A DNA stretch of 64,000 bases from Dolichospermum sp. DET69 (GTDB lineage: Bacteria > Cyanobacteriota > Cyanobacteriia > Cyanobacteriales > Nostocaceae), in contig CP070233.1 in assembly GCA_017355425.1 (NCBI GenBank), positions 226,501 to 290,500 on the forward strand, written 5' to 3'. Below the pieces are notes generated by a model. It ran no database searches and had not been told where the DNA came from. It saw nothing but the letters and a program-made list of their open reading frames with translations. The number at the start of each line of letters is the position of its first letter. The stretch's first letter is position 1. Below, piece by piece: positions 48,499-57,955 of this stretch. Both the position numbers and the translations under genes were made by a program.

Positions 48499-49605
48499 AT
48501 GTTGAACTTATTAAAGTCTTGGGTGAAGAACAGCCTAAAGGTAATATTGCTATTAACAATATTTTTAGGCATAAGTACGGCTGGGTGGACTTCCACTAGT
48601 AATGCTGGCTTACCAGCGGGGAACGCAATCACTGACGGTAAGGCTTTGTTGCGCTATGCACTGCCGATAAATAATCAACCTGTACGTAAACTGCAAGCTA
48701 GTTTGGAGGATATTTCTAACCAACTGCGGGCAAATAAGCGATGGAGCGCAGTTAATAATGACCTCAAGCAAGCATCGCGGATACTCGATAAACCTTCTCA
48801 AATATTAGCAAGCGTTCCGGAAGAACGCCAACCTCAAGCCGAAGCTTGGATGACTGAATTGAAATCTGGCATCACAGAACTGCAAGAAGTAGTTAAAACT
48901 AAACAAAAAGAACCTATTCTTGACGGAAGAGCCAAATTACTCAATCTTGTCAGCTTGTTAGAAGAATCAATGGTGAAGGAATTCCCCTTTGAAGTTCCGG
49001 TTGAGTACAGTAATTTACCCCAACTCAAGGGCCGCGCTACTATTGCTTTCAAAACTAGTAAAGGTGATCTCACTGTAGTTGTAGACGGCTATAGCGCCCC
49101 TGTTACCGCTGGTAATTTCGTAGATTTAGTACAAAGAGGTTTTTATAACGGTTTAGAATTCACCCGTTCGGAAGAATCTTACTTCCTCCAAACCGGAGAT
49201 CCTGTTGGTAAGGAAGTCGGTTTTATTGATCCTCAAACTGGCAAATATCGGGCTATTCCTTTAGAAATTTTGGTCGAAGGCGAAAAAGAACCAACCTACG
49301 GTACTACTCTCGAAGAAGCTGGGCGTTATTTAGATATGCCGGTTTTGCCTTTTTCGTCTTTTGGTGCGTTAGTCATGGCACGTCCAGAAAATGAACCTAA
49401 TGGTGGTTCTTCTCAGATTTTCTTCTTTCTGTTTGAACCAGAACTTACTCCAGCAGGACGCAATCTTTTAGATGGTCGTTATTCTGTATTTGGTTATCTT
49501 ACTGAAGGGAGAGAGATTTTAGATAAACTCAAAGCTGGTGACAAAATCGAATCAGCAACTGTTGTTAAAGGCGTAGAAAATTTAATTCAGCCTCAAGCAA
49601 CATAG
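48499..49605 (+). CDS. CYP38/TLP40-like peptidyl-prolyl isomerase, thylakoid lumen type
   Basis: About 368 residues from ATG 48499 (MLNLLKSWVKNSLKVILLL), chosen because it begins an export signal; in-frame ATGs at 48478 and 48409 also exist. After the signal (to about 30) an N-terminal helical bundle (RKLQASLEDISNQLRANKRW...) and a linker precede the cyclophilin-like domain (RATIAFKTSKGDLTVVVDGYSAPVTAGNFVDLVQRGFYNGLEFTR, then GALVMARPENEPNGGSSQIFFFL). The layout matches plant CYP38 and its cyanobacterial counterparts, which assist photosystem II assembly. Confidence 0.9.
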   Translation: MLNLLKSWVKNSLKVILLLTIFLGISTAGWTSTSNAGLPAGNAITDGKALLRYALPINNQPVRKLQASLEDISNQLRANKRWSAVNNDLKQASRILDKPSQILASVPEERQPQAEAWMTELKSGITELQEVVKTKQKEPILDGRAKLLNLVSLLEESMVKEFPFEVPVEYSNLPQLKGRATIAFKTSKGDLTVVVDGYSAPVTAGNFVDLVQRGFYNGLEFTRSEESYFLQTGDPVGKEVGFIDPQTGKYRAIPLEILVEGEKEPTYGTTLEEAGRYLDMPVLPFSSFGALVMARPENEPNGGSSQIFFFLFEPELTPAGRNLLDGRYSVFGYLTEGREILDKLKAGDKIESATVVKGVENLIQPQAT

Positions 49606-49749
49606 TCAATTTTAGATTTTAGATTTTGGATTTTGGATTAATTCTAAAATCTAAAATCTATTAATTTTTTATCAAAAATGGAACGTAATAATTCAACCGT
49701 CTTGCGTCTGCTGCAAAATATTTGTTAGACTGCTGGGACTTTTTGTGAA

Positions 49750-50568
49750 TTATTCAAAACCAGCCGAATCACCTGAATCATCAATAATAGGAATTGTTTC
49801 AACTTTATTTTCCTGTTGAGAACAATAGTTGCAAGTATAAATAACTAATCTTTCGCCTTTTTCTTCAGTTGTAGCCTTTCTTATAATTTTACTAGAAGTT
49901 ACAGTCATGGTTAATCCCCCACAATGACTACAAGTTTTAAATCTATCTGATAAACTTACATAGCCCCGTAGATGGATAGAATTACGATCAATTTTTGTAC
50001 AACAGCTTTGACAATACCATGCCTCAAAATAAATACTTTTAATTCCCATAGCGGTGATTTGTTTTTCATTTAAGAAATCAACCACCGATTTTATTAGTTT
50101 GAGTTCTTTTTTGCATTTCTCACAATATATTGGTCGTAAAGATTTGCGTTTATTAATTTTTCCTAAAATTCCTATTAATCCTTGATAGATTATTTGTATA
50201 AAACATAAGAAACTAAAAAATAGGAAACTAAAACATAAGAAATCAGAAAAACTAATACTGAAAGAAAAATCAAAAAACCTAGTAATCATACCGAAATTCG
50301 GATAATTATTTGTGTATGACTCACTAGCTAAAGTGTACAAGAAATTAAAGAAAGGAAGTGATATGCAAAAAGATCCTATATAAAAGGCAAAATGAATTAT
50401 GCCATCATGCTCATCATTACCTTTAATTTGTATACCTTTCGTCGGAGGAGTAAAAACAGGTCTTGAGGATAAGAATATTCCTACTACAAAACTCAAAATT
50501 CCTAGAATATATAAAATATAGTCAAATTTCAACTGTAATAGAGGCTTGATAGATATCCAACTTAGCAT
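49750..50568 (-). CDS. Membrane protein with C-terminal zinc-ribbon pairs, hypothetical
   Basis: A 272-residue protein. Three or four membrane helices lie in residues 1-135 (FDYILYILGILSFVVGIFL, FAFYIGSFCISLPFFNFL, FLCFSFLFFSFLCFIQIIY). The cytoplasmic tail has four Cys pairs: CEKC, CQSC, CSHC and CNYC, which could make two zinc ribbons. I do not recognise the family. The next upstream gene on the same strand (50748-51386) is also a membrane protein; the two may work together, but the 180-bp spacer is not obviously operonic. Confidence 0.65.
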   Translation of the reverse strand: MLSWISIKPLLQLKFDYILYILGILSFVVGIFLSSRPVFTPPTKGIQIKGNDEHDGIIHFAFYIGSFCISLPFFNFLYTLASESYTNNYPNFGMITRFFDFSFSISFSDFLCFSFLFFSFLCFIQIIYQGLIGILGKINKRKSLRPIYCEKCKKELKLIKSVVDFLNEKQITAMGIKSIYFEAWYCQSCCTKIDRNSIHLRGYVSLSDRFKTCSHCGGLTMTVTSSKIIRKATTEEKGERLVIYTCNYCSQQENKVETIPIIDDSGDSAGFE

Positions 50569-50747
50569 TATTTTTATCTCCTTTGTTTTTCAGTAATATT
50601 CAAAATTGCTTTCATGTATAATGCCAAAACTCAAAATTTATCTTTAGCATTCAGATAGAAATATTTGCTATTCCAAACCTATCATAATTGATAATGTTTA
50701 TAGCTATGATAACATCCAATTTTCGAGATTAAAATATCAGATATTAA

Positions 50748-51386
50748 TTAATTTTTGCTTTCCCATGATTGTAGGATAGTAATCACGATTGACAACCCCA
50801 TGAAGAAAGAAAAAATCGAAGCAAGTAAACCTGATAGATGAATTCCAATATCACTTTGAAGGGTTGTAAATAGGTTTATTAAACCTACAATTAGGTTGGC
50901 TATCCCAAAGATAGCAGCATAGAGAAAATATACTTTGCTTCCTTTCTCTTTTCTCCAGGCTATTATTACCGAAAAAAGTATTCCCCAGCCTAAGCAAAAG
51001 TTACCTAAACCTGGATTGAATTTAAATAAAGGTAATGGATTGTGATAACCTGATATGTAGGTGAACGATGCTTGACCTATGAAAGCTGATGAAATACCTG
51101 ACCAAATTATTAAAGAGCCAACCACTATTGCAGAAATTTGACCTGCCAATGTTACTAATAAAATTGCAGCCCCTACTAACCAGACAGACAAACCTACTAA
51201 CAAGCCAAACAAACCTATTAACAATTCACAGAAAGCAAGAGAAGTTTCTTTTATTCTTTTGTAGTATTTAGTATCTTTGTTAGGTTTTAATCTTCTTTTA
51301 GATATTGGTGGTTCAGGCATACCACGCCTGCGTATTTCGGCTCGAATTACCTGTTCAGCTTCTTCTGTATTGTCAAAACTAACCAA
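50748..51386 (-). CDS. Multi-pass membrane protein, hypothetical
   Basis: A 212-residue protein. The N-terminal 45 residues are polar and basic (RAEIRRRGMPEPPISKRRLK); then about five membrane helices (FCELLIGLFGLLVGLSVWLVG, LVTLAGQISAIVVGSLIIWSG, LGNFCLGWGILFSVIIAW, FLYAAIFGIANLIVGLINLF, LLASIFSFFMGLSIVITIL). No family recognised. Unusually hydrophobic and Gly/Ile-rich. Confidence 0.65.
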   Translation of the reverse strand: MVSFDNTEEAEQVIRAEIRRRGMPEPPISKRRLKPNKDTKYYKRIKETSLAFCELLIGLFGLLVGLSVWLVGAAILLVTLAGQISAIVVGSLIIWSGISSAFIGQASFTYISGYHNPLPLFKFNPGLGNFCLGWGILFSVIIAWRKEKGSKVYFLYAAIFGIANLIVGLINLFTTLQSDIGIHLSGLLASIFSFFMGLSIVITILQSWESKN

Positions 51387-51449
51387 CAGGTAATAAAATG
51401 AACGGCGAATGAGTTATTGAAAGTTATTTGTGTAAGTCCTAATTTTGGC

Positions 51450-52343
51450 TTACTCAACAGTAATCATTCGTTTTTTGGTAAAACACATAGCAGTACCTTT
51501 TTCGTAATAAGCAGCTTCATTGATAAAGATGGGATAGACAGTAGAGTTTCCTTGATAGCTAATTATTTGACCATCAAATGTTAAGAACATAGGATCACCG
51601 GGATGCAAAACTTCATAATCTTTAAACTGAAGATCAGGATGGATCATAGCTTGAATTTCTCCCTGTTCGTTTCTCGGATAATCAATTTTTTCTAGATATT
51701 CATAGCAGATTAGGTTATTTGAAAAAGATGGAACTTTTCCCTGGTTGTACAGTTCCAAATAATCTAAAATTGTGTATATTATGGCTTCAGTTTTGAAAAA
51801 AAACTCTGCATTTAAAACACCTTGAGGAACAGATCCCACCTCAATACAAATTCCAAATTTGCCAAGGGATCGCAGTGAATCATAACTTCGACCAGAGTTT
51901 CCCAAACTACAAACCTTGATTAAAGGATTAATATAATTAAGATAGGCGGCTAATTGCAAATTGAATGTTTCATCATTATCTACAATTATGGTTATGCCCA
52001 TATTAGCAGTGGTACTATGTAAATCAACGATAAAATCAACAGGAGTTTTACCATTTTGTCCAAAAAGATGGTTAATCTCTCTAGCTCGTAAATCCTCATA
52101 ACTAGAAAGTTTTGAATTTTCTAAATTTTGGCGCAGGAAGCACCGATTTAAATCTTTGTTTATGTATCGTATTACTGCTGTAAAGGCTTGAGGATTAGCC
52201 AATAGGGTCAGTGTTTCAAAACTGGATCTGTGAATTAATTGAGGGAATTGCTCAAACTTTTTGATCAAGTGTACTCCAGTGAACTCATTCCCGTGAGTTC
52301 CACCGGCAATCAACACTCGACTCAGTTTATTTTCAGGCTTCAT
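51450..52343 (-). CDS. Aspartoacylase (AspA/AstE family)
   Basis: A 297-residue zinc hydrolase that would remove acetyl from N-acetylaspartate or related acyl amino acids. Zinc ligands: H and E of [10 protein letters not shown] (about 15-24) and H of [11 protein letters not shown]. Catalytic Glu is in [12 protein letters not shown]. The substrate-binding block [10 protein letters not shown] is present. It is transcribed divergently from a LysR-type regulator with a 133-bp spacer, so the regulator probably controls it (inference). Confidence 0.9.
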   Translation of the reverse strand: MKPENKLSRVLIAGGTHGNEFTGVHLIKKFEQFPQLIHRSSFETLTLLANPQAFTAVIRYINKDLNRCFLRQNLENSKLSSYEDLRAREINHLFGQNGKTPVDFIVDLHSTTANMGITIIVDNDETFNLQLAAYLNYINPLIKVCSLGNSGRSYDSLRSLGKFGICIEVGSVPQGVLNAEFFFKTEAIIYTILDYLELYNQGKVPSFSNNLICYEYLEKIDYPRNEQGEIQAMIHPDLQFKDYEVLHPGDPMFLTFDGQIISYQGNSTVYPIFINEAAYYEKGTAMCFTKKRMITVE

Positions 52344-52476
52344 TTCTGCTTCTCCAGTGACAAGTGGTTGTGTTGTTCTGAAGATATCCGAGAAACCTAT
52401 GATACAATCACCCTATTTATGCAACATTCCATGACTAAAATGTCATAATGCCGATAAAACAAGAATTTTTAGCCCT

Positions 52477-53472
52477 ATGACTAACCCCAAACTGCCCGAT
52501 GATCATAAATGGTCGAATTGGGATCAACTCGAACTGTGTCATCTGAAATATGCGATCGCTGTAAATGATAAACAGGGATTTACCAACGCTGCTGCATATT
52601 TGGAAATCGATCAGGGATTTCTGAGTAAGCAAATAAAGTGGCTGGAAAAAAAAATTGGATTTCAAATATTTGACCGTAACCAGCGCCCGTTAAAATTAAC
52701 AGATGCTGGCAATGAATTTTTGCAAGCAGCCCGTCAAATTCTCCATCAGGTTGAACAATCAATTGAATTAGGTCAACGATTCAGTCGTGGTGAGAAAGGA
52801 CGATTAAATATAGGAATCAATACCTCCATTGCCAATAGTAAACTACCCGACATTCTCAGAGCATTTAACGAGAAATTTCCCGAAGTAGAATTGATGTTAC
52901 AGGAACTAGCTTCTTATGAGCAAATTGACAAATTGCGAAACCAAAAACTTGATTTAGGTTTCTTTCATTTGCATAATTTGCATAATATTAATAACGATAA
53001 TGATAATGTTTTTACTTTTATACCTGTTCTTCAAGAATCGCTGGTCATTGTTTTACCTGAAAACCATCGTTTTGCAAGACGAACTAGTATTTCACTTGCA
53101 GCACTGGCAAATGAGCAATTTATTCTCCCACCTATTTCACTTGCAGCACTGGCAAATGAGCAATTTATTCTCCCACCAAATAACCTGTTATATAATTTAC
53201 GTGAGCAAATTAATGGTCTTTGTCTGGATGCAGGTTTTAAGCCAAAAGTTAAACAAGAAGCTGCATGGATATCAACCGTTCTGAGTTTAGTTGCAGGTGG
53301 AATGGGAATTTCACTACTTCCAGCTAATGTACAAAATTTGCAACGAAATGGTGTAATCTATCGTTCTATAGAAGGACAATTACCAGTATTAGAAATTGTT
53401 GCTGTTTGGCGAAGTGATAATGTATCTATAATTTTGAAAAATTTCCTGGAAGTTATTTCTAATTTAGCCTAA
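52477..53472 (+). CDS. LysR-family transcriptional regulator with internal 15-residue duplication
   Basis: A 331-residue regulator. The HTH is at about 16-75 (LCHLKYAIAVNDKQGFTNAAAYLEIDQGFLSKQIKWLEKKIGFQIFDRNQRPLKLT). The substrate-binding domain begins KGRLNIGINTSIANSKLPDILRAF. Within it ISLAALANEQFILPP occurs twice in direct succession because of an exact 45-bp tandem duplication (53088-53132 and 53133-53177), in a region expected to be a short strand-loop. The duplication keeps the frame and probably alters the effector domain. It is divergent from the aspartoacylase gene. Confidence 0.9.
   Translation: MTNPKLPDDHKWSNWDQLELCHLKYAIAVNDKQGFTNAAAYLEIDQGFLSKQIKWLEKKIGFQIFDRNQRPLKLTDAGNEFLQAARQILHQVEQSIELGQRFSRGEKGRLNIGINTSIANSKLPDILRAFNEKFPEVELMLQELASYEQIDKLRNQKLDLGFFHLHNLHNINNDNDNVFTFIPVLQESLVIVLPENHRFARRTSISLAALANEQFILPPISLAALANEQFILPPNNLLYNLREQINGLCLDAGFKPKVKQEAAWISTVLSLVAGGMGISLLPANVQNLQRNGVIYRSIEGQLPVLEIVAVWRSDNVSIILKNFLEVISNLA
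53088..53177 (+). repeat. 45-bp in-frame tandem duplication
   Basis: Two adjacent copies of TATTTCACTTGCAGCACTGG... (45 bp each) in the LysR gene. Perfect identity suggests a recent event or an assembly artefact. Confidence 0.9.
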
Positions 53473-53513
53473 ATGCTGACAACGCAATATCTGACTACAC
53501 CAGATTACCTGCA

Positions 53514-54149
53514 TTAAGCTACAACAGCTTCTCCTAATCGTTTTAAAATTTGCAAAACTTCAGCTAATTCATGTCGTCGAGGAAACAGGGAAAATGTGCG
53601 TGATACTTCATATTCAGGTTTATCTATGATAGCTAGTTTTATAAATATAAATTCATCGCCATTTGTAGCCATACCAAATACAGATTTATCCCGGTGGGGA
53701 GTAGTTAACATATAGGCTAATAATTGCGGTATTGCTGCGACAACTGGAATGCTATTTCGTTTAGATTCAACCACAAAAATCCAAAGTTTTTCTTGGACAA
53801 CTAGGACATCAATAAAACCGCGAATTGTTTCCTCTGGTTCTTCAATTTCTAAATTTATGCCATAGGGTGAACGAATTCGGTAAGGTGAATCTAGAAACCC
53901 TGCAAGTTCCAAAAGTGGCGAAACTACTAAAAGATTAATTGTCCCTTTTAATAATAGACCATCAAGGCGATGATAATCATAACGCTGTTTGATGCGAGTA
54001 ACACCTGATTTTTCTTGTGGGTTGAGTTGGGGTAAGTCTGTCAACCATTCGTTAAAAAAGTTTTCATCTTCTGCTTGGTGTAAGTGACAACGAGTTTGTA
54101 AATCACTCAAGCTTTTAATGGTGTCTGTGATGCCAACGGTAGAAACCAT
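53514..54149 (-). CDS. Type I restriction R-subunit N-terminal-like protein
   Basis: A 211-residue protein of the stand-alone HSDR_N type. Nuclease-like residues: D in RGFIDVLVVQEK and E-x-K in FVVESKRNSIPVVAAIPQLLAYM (with the Gln typical of this group). Stand-alone copies without helicase domain are frequent in cyanobacteria and of unknown role. It lies 60 bp downstream of a Uma2 gene on the same strand. Confidence 0.8.
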   Translation of the reverse strand: MVSTVGITDTIKSLSDLQTRCHLHQAEDENFFNEWLTDLPQLNPQEKSGVTRIKQRYDYHRLDGLLLKGTINLLVVSPLLELAGFLDSPYRIRSPYGINLEIEEPEETIRGFIDVLVVQEKLWIFVVESKRNSIPVVAAIPQLLAYMLTTPHRDKSVFGMATNGDEFIFIKLAIIDKPEYEVSRTFSLFPRRHELAEVLQILKRLGEAVVA

Positions 54150-54209
54150 TTGCTGTTACCTTTAAATAAATCTCAAATTTGTAGGTAGCTGACCCACTAT
54201 TTACACTGA

Positions 54210-54782
54210 TTACCCTAAATTACCTGCATTGAATATCTGCTCAACTGTAATATTCAATTCAGGAAAAGTCCGCGATATAATTTTTTCATTAGCAGTAAAT
54301 ACCGTATCTTCATATAATCCTTCTTCCAGAAATAAAATAGAAATCTTATTCTCTAAAGGATCGACAATCCAATATTCAGAAACTCCTAAAGCTGCATATT
54401 CCGACCGTTTATAACGATAATCTCTTTTTACCGATTCTGGACTAACCACTTCTACAATCAATAATGGTGGTGATTGAAATATAGCAGAAGTATTTTGTAA
54501 TTCCTTTGCATCTTCTAGGGTTACTACACACAAATCACTCAACCGCGATTTGTTTCTACTTGTTCTCACCCCAGTTTCCCGAAAACACAGCCAATGCAGA
54601 GTTAAACGCTTTATTTCCGTTGTTAATGTTGTATCAAGAAAATTGACAATCAAGAAATGTTCAATTCTTGGTGGGTTGATAATTTCTAACTGTCCATCAA
54701 CCAGTTCATACTTCAAACCAAGTCCATCATCATAGTTTAAGTATTCCTCAAAGGAGAGGTTTTTTACTAATGTTGTTACCAT
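54210..54782 (-). CDS. Uma2 family (DUF820) putative endonuclease
   Basis: A 190-residue complete Uma2 protein: LSFEEYLNYDDGLGLKYELVDGQLEI, SRLSDLCVVTLEDAKEL, PLLIVEVVSPESVKRDYRYKRSEYAALGVSEYWIVDPLENKISIL. The D, E and ExxS/K-like positions of the family are present. Together with the HSDR_N-like gene it forms a short nuclease-like pair, divergent from thiL. Confidence 0.9.
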   Translation of the reverse strand: MVTTLVKNLSFEEYLNYDDGLGLKYELVDGQLEIINPPRIEHFLIVNFLDTTLTTEIKRLTLHWLCFRETGVRTSRNKSRLSDLCVVTLEDAKELQNTSAIFQSPPLLIVEVVSPESVKRDYRYKRSEYAALGVSEYWIVDPLENKISILFLEEGLYEDTVFTANEKIISRTFPELNITVEQIFNAGNLG

Positions 54783-54843
54783 ATCAATAGTCTCCTAGAT
54801 GATAGTTTTATTTTAGTCTGTAAAGTCATCAGTAAATTTTATT

Positions 54844-55866
54844 ATGAATAATAATTTATCTTCCCTGCGAGTTCGAGATATTGGTGAACAAGGTCTTTTA
54901 GAAAAATTACAACGCTTTTGTCCACCGGATATAATTGGTGATGATGCCGCAGTTTTGGAAACCTTACCAAATCAATCTTTAATAGTCACTACAGATATGC
55001 TCATTGACGGCGTGCATTTTAGTGATGTTACCACCTCTCCAGAGGATGCAGGTTGGCGGGCTGCGGCGGCTAATTTGTCCGATTTAGCAGCAATGGGAGC
55101 GAATCCGGTGGGCATAACTGTGGGACTAGGTTTACCACCAGATGTAACTGTAAATTGGGTAGAGCGACTATATCAGGGCATGACAGAATGTTTATCAAAA
55201 TATCATGTCAAGATAGTTGGTGGTGATATAGTGCGATCGCCTATTACCACTTTAGCAATTACCGCCTTTGGTCAAGCTCACCCCGATTTTATTATTCGTC
55301 GTGCTACTGCTCAACCAGAAGATGTAATAGTCGTCACAGGGACTCATGGCGGTTCGCGTGGCGGCTTAGAATTGCTCTTACACCCCGAAATTGGACAACA
55401 CCTCAAAGTTGAACAAAAACAGGCTCTCATCACCGCTCACCAACGCCCCAACCCCCGTTTAGATGTAATATCCATCCTCAAGGAAATTATTATATCCCCC
55501 GTCCCTATTTCTATCTCCGGTATGGATAGCAGCGACGGTTTAGCAGATGCAGTATTACAAATTTGCCGAGCCAGTAAAGTTGGTGCAGTTATAGAATCTA
55601 GTAAAATACCCTTACCATCAGCCTTTGAAGAGTGGCTAACACCAGAAAAAGCATTAGAATATGCCCTCTATGGTGGGGAAGATTTTGAATTAGTCCTGTG
55701 TTTACCACTAGAACCTGCATTAAAATTAGTGCAAAAACTAGGCACAGGTGCAGCCATAATCGGCACAATTACCCCAAGCTCAACAGTAATTCTCCACCAT
55801 AAAAAAGCAGAAATCCCCAACCAAGTTCTCAGTCTCAGTCAGGGATTCCAACATTTTGGTCAGTAG
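54844..55866 (+). CDS. thiL: Thiamine-monophosphate kinase
   Basis: A 340-residue kinase making thiamine pyrophosphate, the last step of the pathway. Motifs: RDIGEQGLLEKL, IGDDAAVLE, TTDMLIDGVHF, NLSDLAAMGANPVG, VGGDIVRSP and GMDSSDGLADAV. The protein is full length with the conserved start region. Followed by two hairpin repeats. Confidence 0.95.
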   Translation: MNNNLSSLRVRDIGEQGLLEKLQRFCPPDIIGDDAAVLETLPNQSLIVTTDMLIDGVHFSDVTTSPEDAGWRAAAANLSDLAAMGANPVGITVGLGLPPDVTVNWVERLYQGMTECLSKYHVKIVGGDIVRSPITTLAITAFGQAHPDFIIRRATAQPEDVIVVTGTHGGSRGGLELLLHPEIGQHLKVEQKQALITAHQRPNPRLDVISILKEIIISPVPISISGMDSSDGLADAVLQICRASKVGAVIESSKIPLPSAFEEWLTPEKALEYALYGGEDFELVLCLPLEPALKLVQKLGTGAAIIGTITPSSTVILHHKKAEIPNQVLSLSQGFQHFGQ

Positions 55867-55982
55867 GGGCGCAAGGCCTGCGCCCATTTCATTAATCAGT
55901 GGTCAGTGCCTTATAGTTTCTTGTAACCCCTCACCAGTAGGGGCGCAGGCCCTGCGCCCATTTCATTAATCAGTGGTCAGTG
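55861..55982. repeat. Two hairpin-containing repeat copies after thiL
   Basis: The 48-bp unit at 55861-55908 recurs at 55935-55982 (74-bp offset). Each contains a GGGCGCAGGCCCTGCGCCC-type palindrome followed by ATTTCATTAATCAGTGGTCA. They lie between the convergent thiL and gap2 genes and could act as terminators. Confidence 0.7.
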
Positions 55983-56029
55983 GTATTGAAACAACTGACA
56001 ACGAACAACTGACTACTGACAATTAACAA

Positions 56030-57043
56030 TTAAACCCATTTTTGGGCGACTAATTCAGCCAAATCAAGAACACGTTGGCTATAACCCCACTCATTGTCAT
56101 ACCATGCCATGACTTTTACCATGTCATTGCCCATAACGATAGTTAAGTGAGAATCAACGATAGAAGATTCATTTGTACCTTGATAGTCAGAAGACACAAG
56201 TTCCAATTCGCTGTAACCTAAAATTCCTTTTAGAGAACCTTCAGCCGCTTCTTTGAGAGCTTGGTTAACTTCTTCAGCAATAGTCCGTTTTTCAGTCTGA
56301 ACTACAAAATCCACCATAGAAACGTTAGGAGTTGGTACACGCAAAGCGACACCATTTAGCTTACCCTTCAACTGGGGAAGTACCAAAGCTACCGCTTTGG
56401 CTGCACCAGTGGAAGTAGGGACAATGTTGATAGCAGCCGCTCTAGCCCGACGCAAATCACGGTGGGAAGCGTCTAATAAACGCTGATCACCTGTGTAGCT
56501 GTGGGTAGTGGTCATTATGCCCTTGATGATCCCAAATTTTTCATCTAATACCTTAGCAATTGGAGCTAAACAGTTGGTTGTACAACTGGCATTACTGATG
56601 ATGTTATGGATGTTGTGGTCATAATCAAGATGGTTTACACCGATCACAAAAGTACCATCTTCATTTTTGCCAGGGGCTGTAATCAGAACCTTTTTAGCTC
56701 CGGCATTTACGTGCCTCATTGCCCCTTCTTTGCTGGTAAAAACACCCGTTGATTCGATAATCAGGTCAATTCCCCACTCTTTCCAGGGCAAGTTATCTGG
56801 GTTGCGATCAGATACGCATTTAATTGTATTACCATTAATAGTGATGGAATTATCATCAGCACTAATATCTACACCTTGCAACTTGCCTAGCATTGAGTCA
56901 TATCTAAGCAAGTGAGCATTAGTTCTAGGGTCGGAAGTGTCATTAATACCGACCAATTGAATATTGCTATTTTCTCTACCCACCCAGCAGCGGGCAAAGT
57001 TACGTCCAATGCGCCCAAAACCGTTAATTGCAACTCTAATCAC
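56030..57043 (-). CDS. gap2: Glyceraldehyde-3-phosphate dehydrogenase, photosynthetic type
   Basis: A 337-residue enzyme from the GTG at 57043 (read as [16 protein letters not shown]); a longer ATG frame to 57094 adds 17 residues that are not conserved. The Rossmann GFGRIGR, active-site [12 protein letters not shown] and [20 protein letters not shown] are present. The C-terminal and coenzyme regions resemble cyanobacterial Gap2, the NADP-dependent Calvin-cycle enzyme, rather than the glycolytic Gap1. Confidence 0.93.
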   Translation of the reverse strand: MIRVAINGFGRIGRNFARCWVGRENSNIQLVGINDTSDPRTNAHLLRYDSMLGKLQGVDISADDNSITINGNTIKCVSDRNPDNLPWKEWGIDLIIESTGVFTSKEGAMRHVNAGAKKVLITAPGKNEDGTFVIGVNHLDYDHNIHNIISNASCTTNCLAPIAKVLDEKFGIIKGIMTTTHSYTGDQRLLDASHRDLRRARAAAINIVPTSTGAAKAVALVLPQLKGKLNGVALRVPTPNVSMVDFVVQTEKRTIAEEVNQALKEAAEGSLKGILGYSELELVSSDYQGTNESSIVDSHLTIVMGNDMVKVMAWYDNEWGYSQRVLDLAELVAQKWV

Positions 57044-57094
57044 AGTATCTTGCCCTCTGTATTTATGCCTATAAGTTGATATCGTTGACCCCAA

Positions 57095-57955
57095 TCATAT
57101 CGCAAAGGGGGAGGCTATTTATAACGATAAATTCTTAGATCAACAAAAAAATACAGCTTTTATTAATAAACTCTTAAAGTCGAGGGGGCAGGAAGCAGTT
57201 TACAGGGGGATGATAATAACCATAAGTGTCAACTTAACATAAAACCTACATCCCGCAAGGCACTCAAGTTCCTTGCTAATAGCCAAAGTTGTCTTTTGAT
57301 GACTAAACAATGGGAAAATTCCTTAGTCCGCTTTAGTGGACTTGAGCTATTAGATAGGGAATTTATTCCCTGACGGACGTATTGCAAACAGGCAAGTAGG
57401 GGCGTATTGCAAATAGATAAATAGGGACGTATTGCAAACAGATAAATAGGGGCGTATTGCAAATAGATAAGTAGGGGCGTATTGCAATACGCCCCTACGT
57501 AAGTTGACACCAATGGATAATAACCAATAACCAATAACCAATAACTAATAACAACTGACTATTATGATTTTTAGAAATTGAACAATAATTTTACTACCAA
57601 TGTACTATTGTAGTCAATTCCAACAGAAGCTTTTGGTAAGTGATGCAAATTGCTATATCCAAGGCTATGGTACTTAGTTCTAAAAAGTCATCACAAAATG
57701 TATTTAAATTTACAAAGTTTTCTTTCCCGATGTAGCAGAAATTGTCAGAATAATCTTATGAGCAGATTAGAAAAAATCAGAATTTTCGACCGGGGGGTAA
57801 TCTGGCTCACAGGACCAAACAAAAGTCAAAATTTAATCATTCAGCAGGGATGAATATTTTGAATGGGATAGTTAGTATCTGTAAAAATCAAAATCCTGGT
57901 ATGATATGCGTGTCTTATGTGATTCTGGTGTGGTGTGGTGTAAGAGGTAAATAAA
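57095..57955. other. gap2-murC intergenic region
   Basis: 860 bp between divergent genes. It contains a tandem repeat (57375-57495) and an ATAACCA tract (57520-57545). The rest is AT-rich. A possible murC promoter includes TATGAT at about 57900. ORFs of 67-101 codons here are repeat-derived or short and show no recognisable family. Confidence 0.55.
57375..57495. repeat. Tandem ~32-bp repeats GGGGCGTATTGCAAATAGAT
   Basis: Four to five head-to-tail copies with small variations, ending in the inverted segment TATTGCAATACGCCCCTACG. Not CRISPR: there are no unique spacers and no cas genes. Confidence 0.85.

Noticed and set aside
57375-57495. Head-to-tail repeats suggesting a CRISPR array
   Set aside because: The units follow each other without unique spacers and vary in sequence; there are no cas genes. 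The same applies to the 35.3-kb array.
57650-57853. 67-codon plus-strand ORF upstream of murC
   Set aside because: No recognisable family, composition or RBS that would set it apart from chance.
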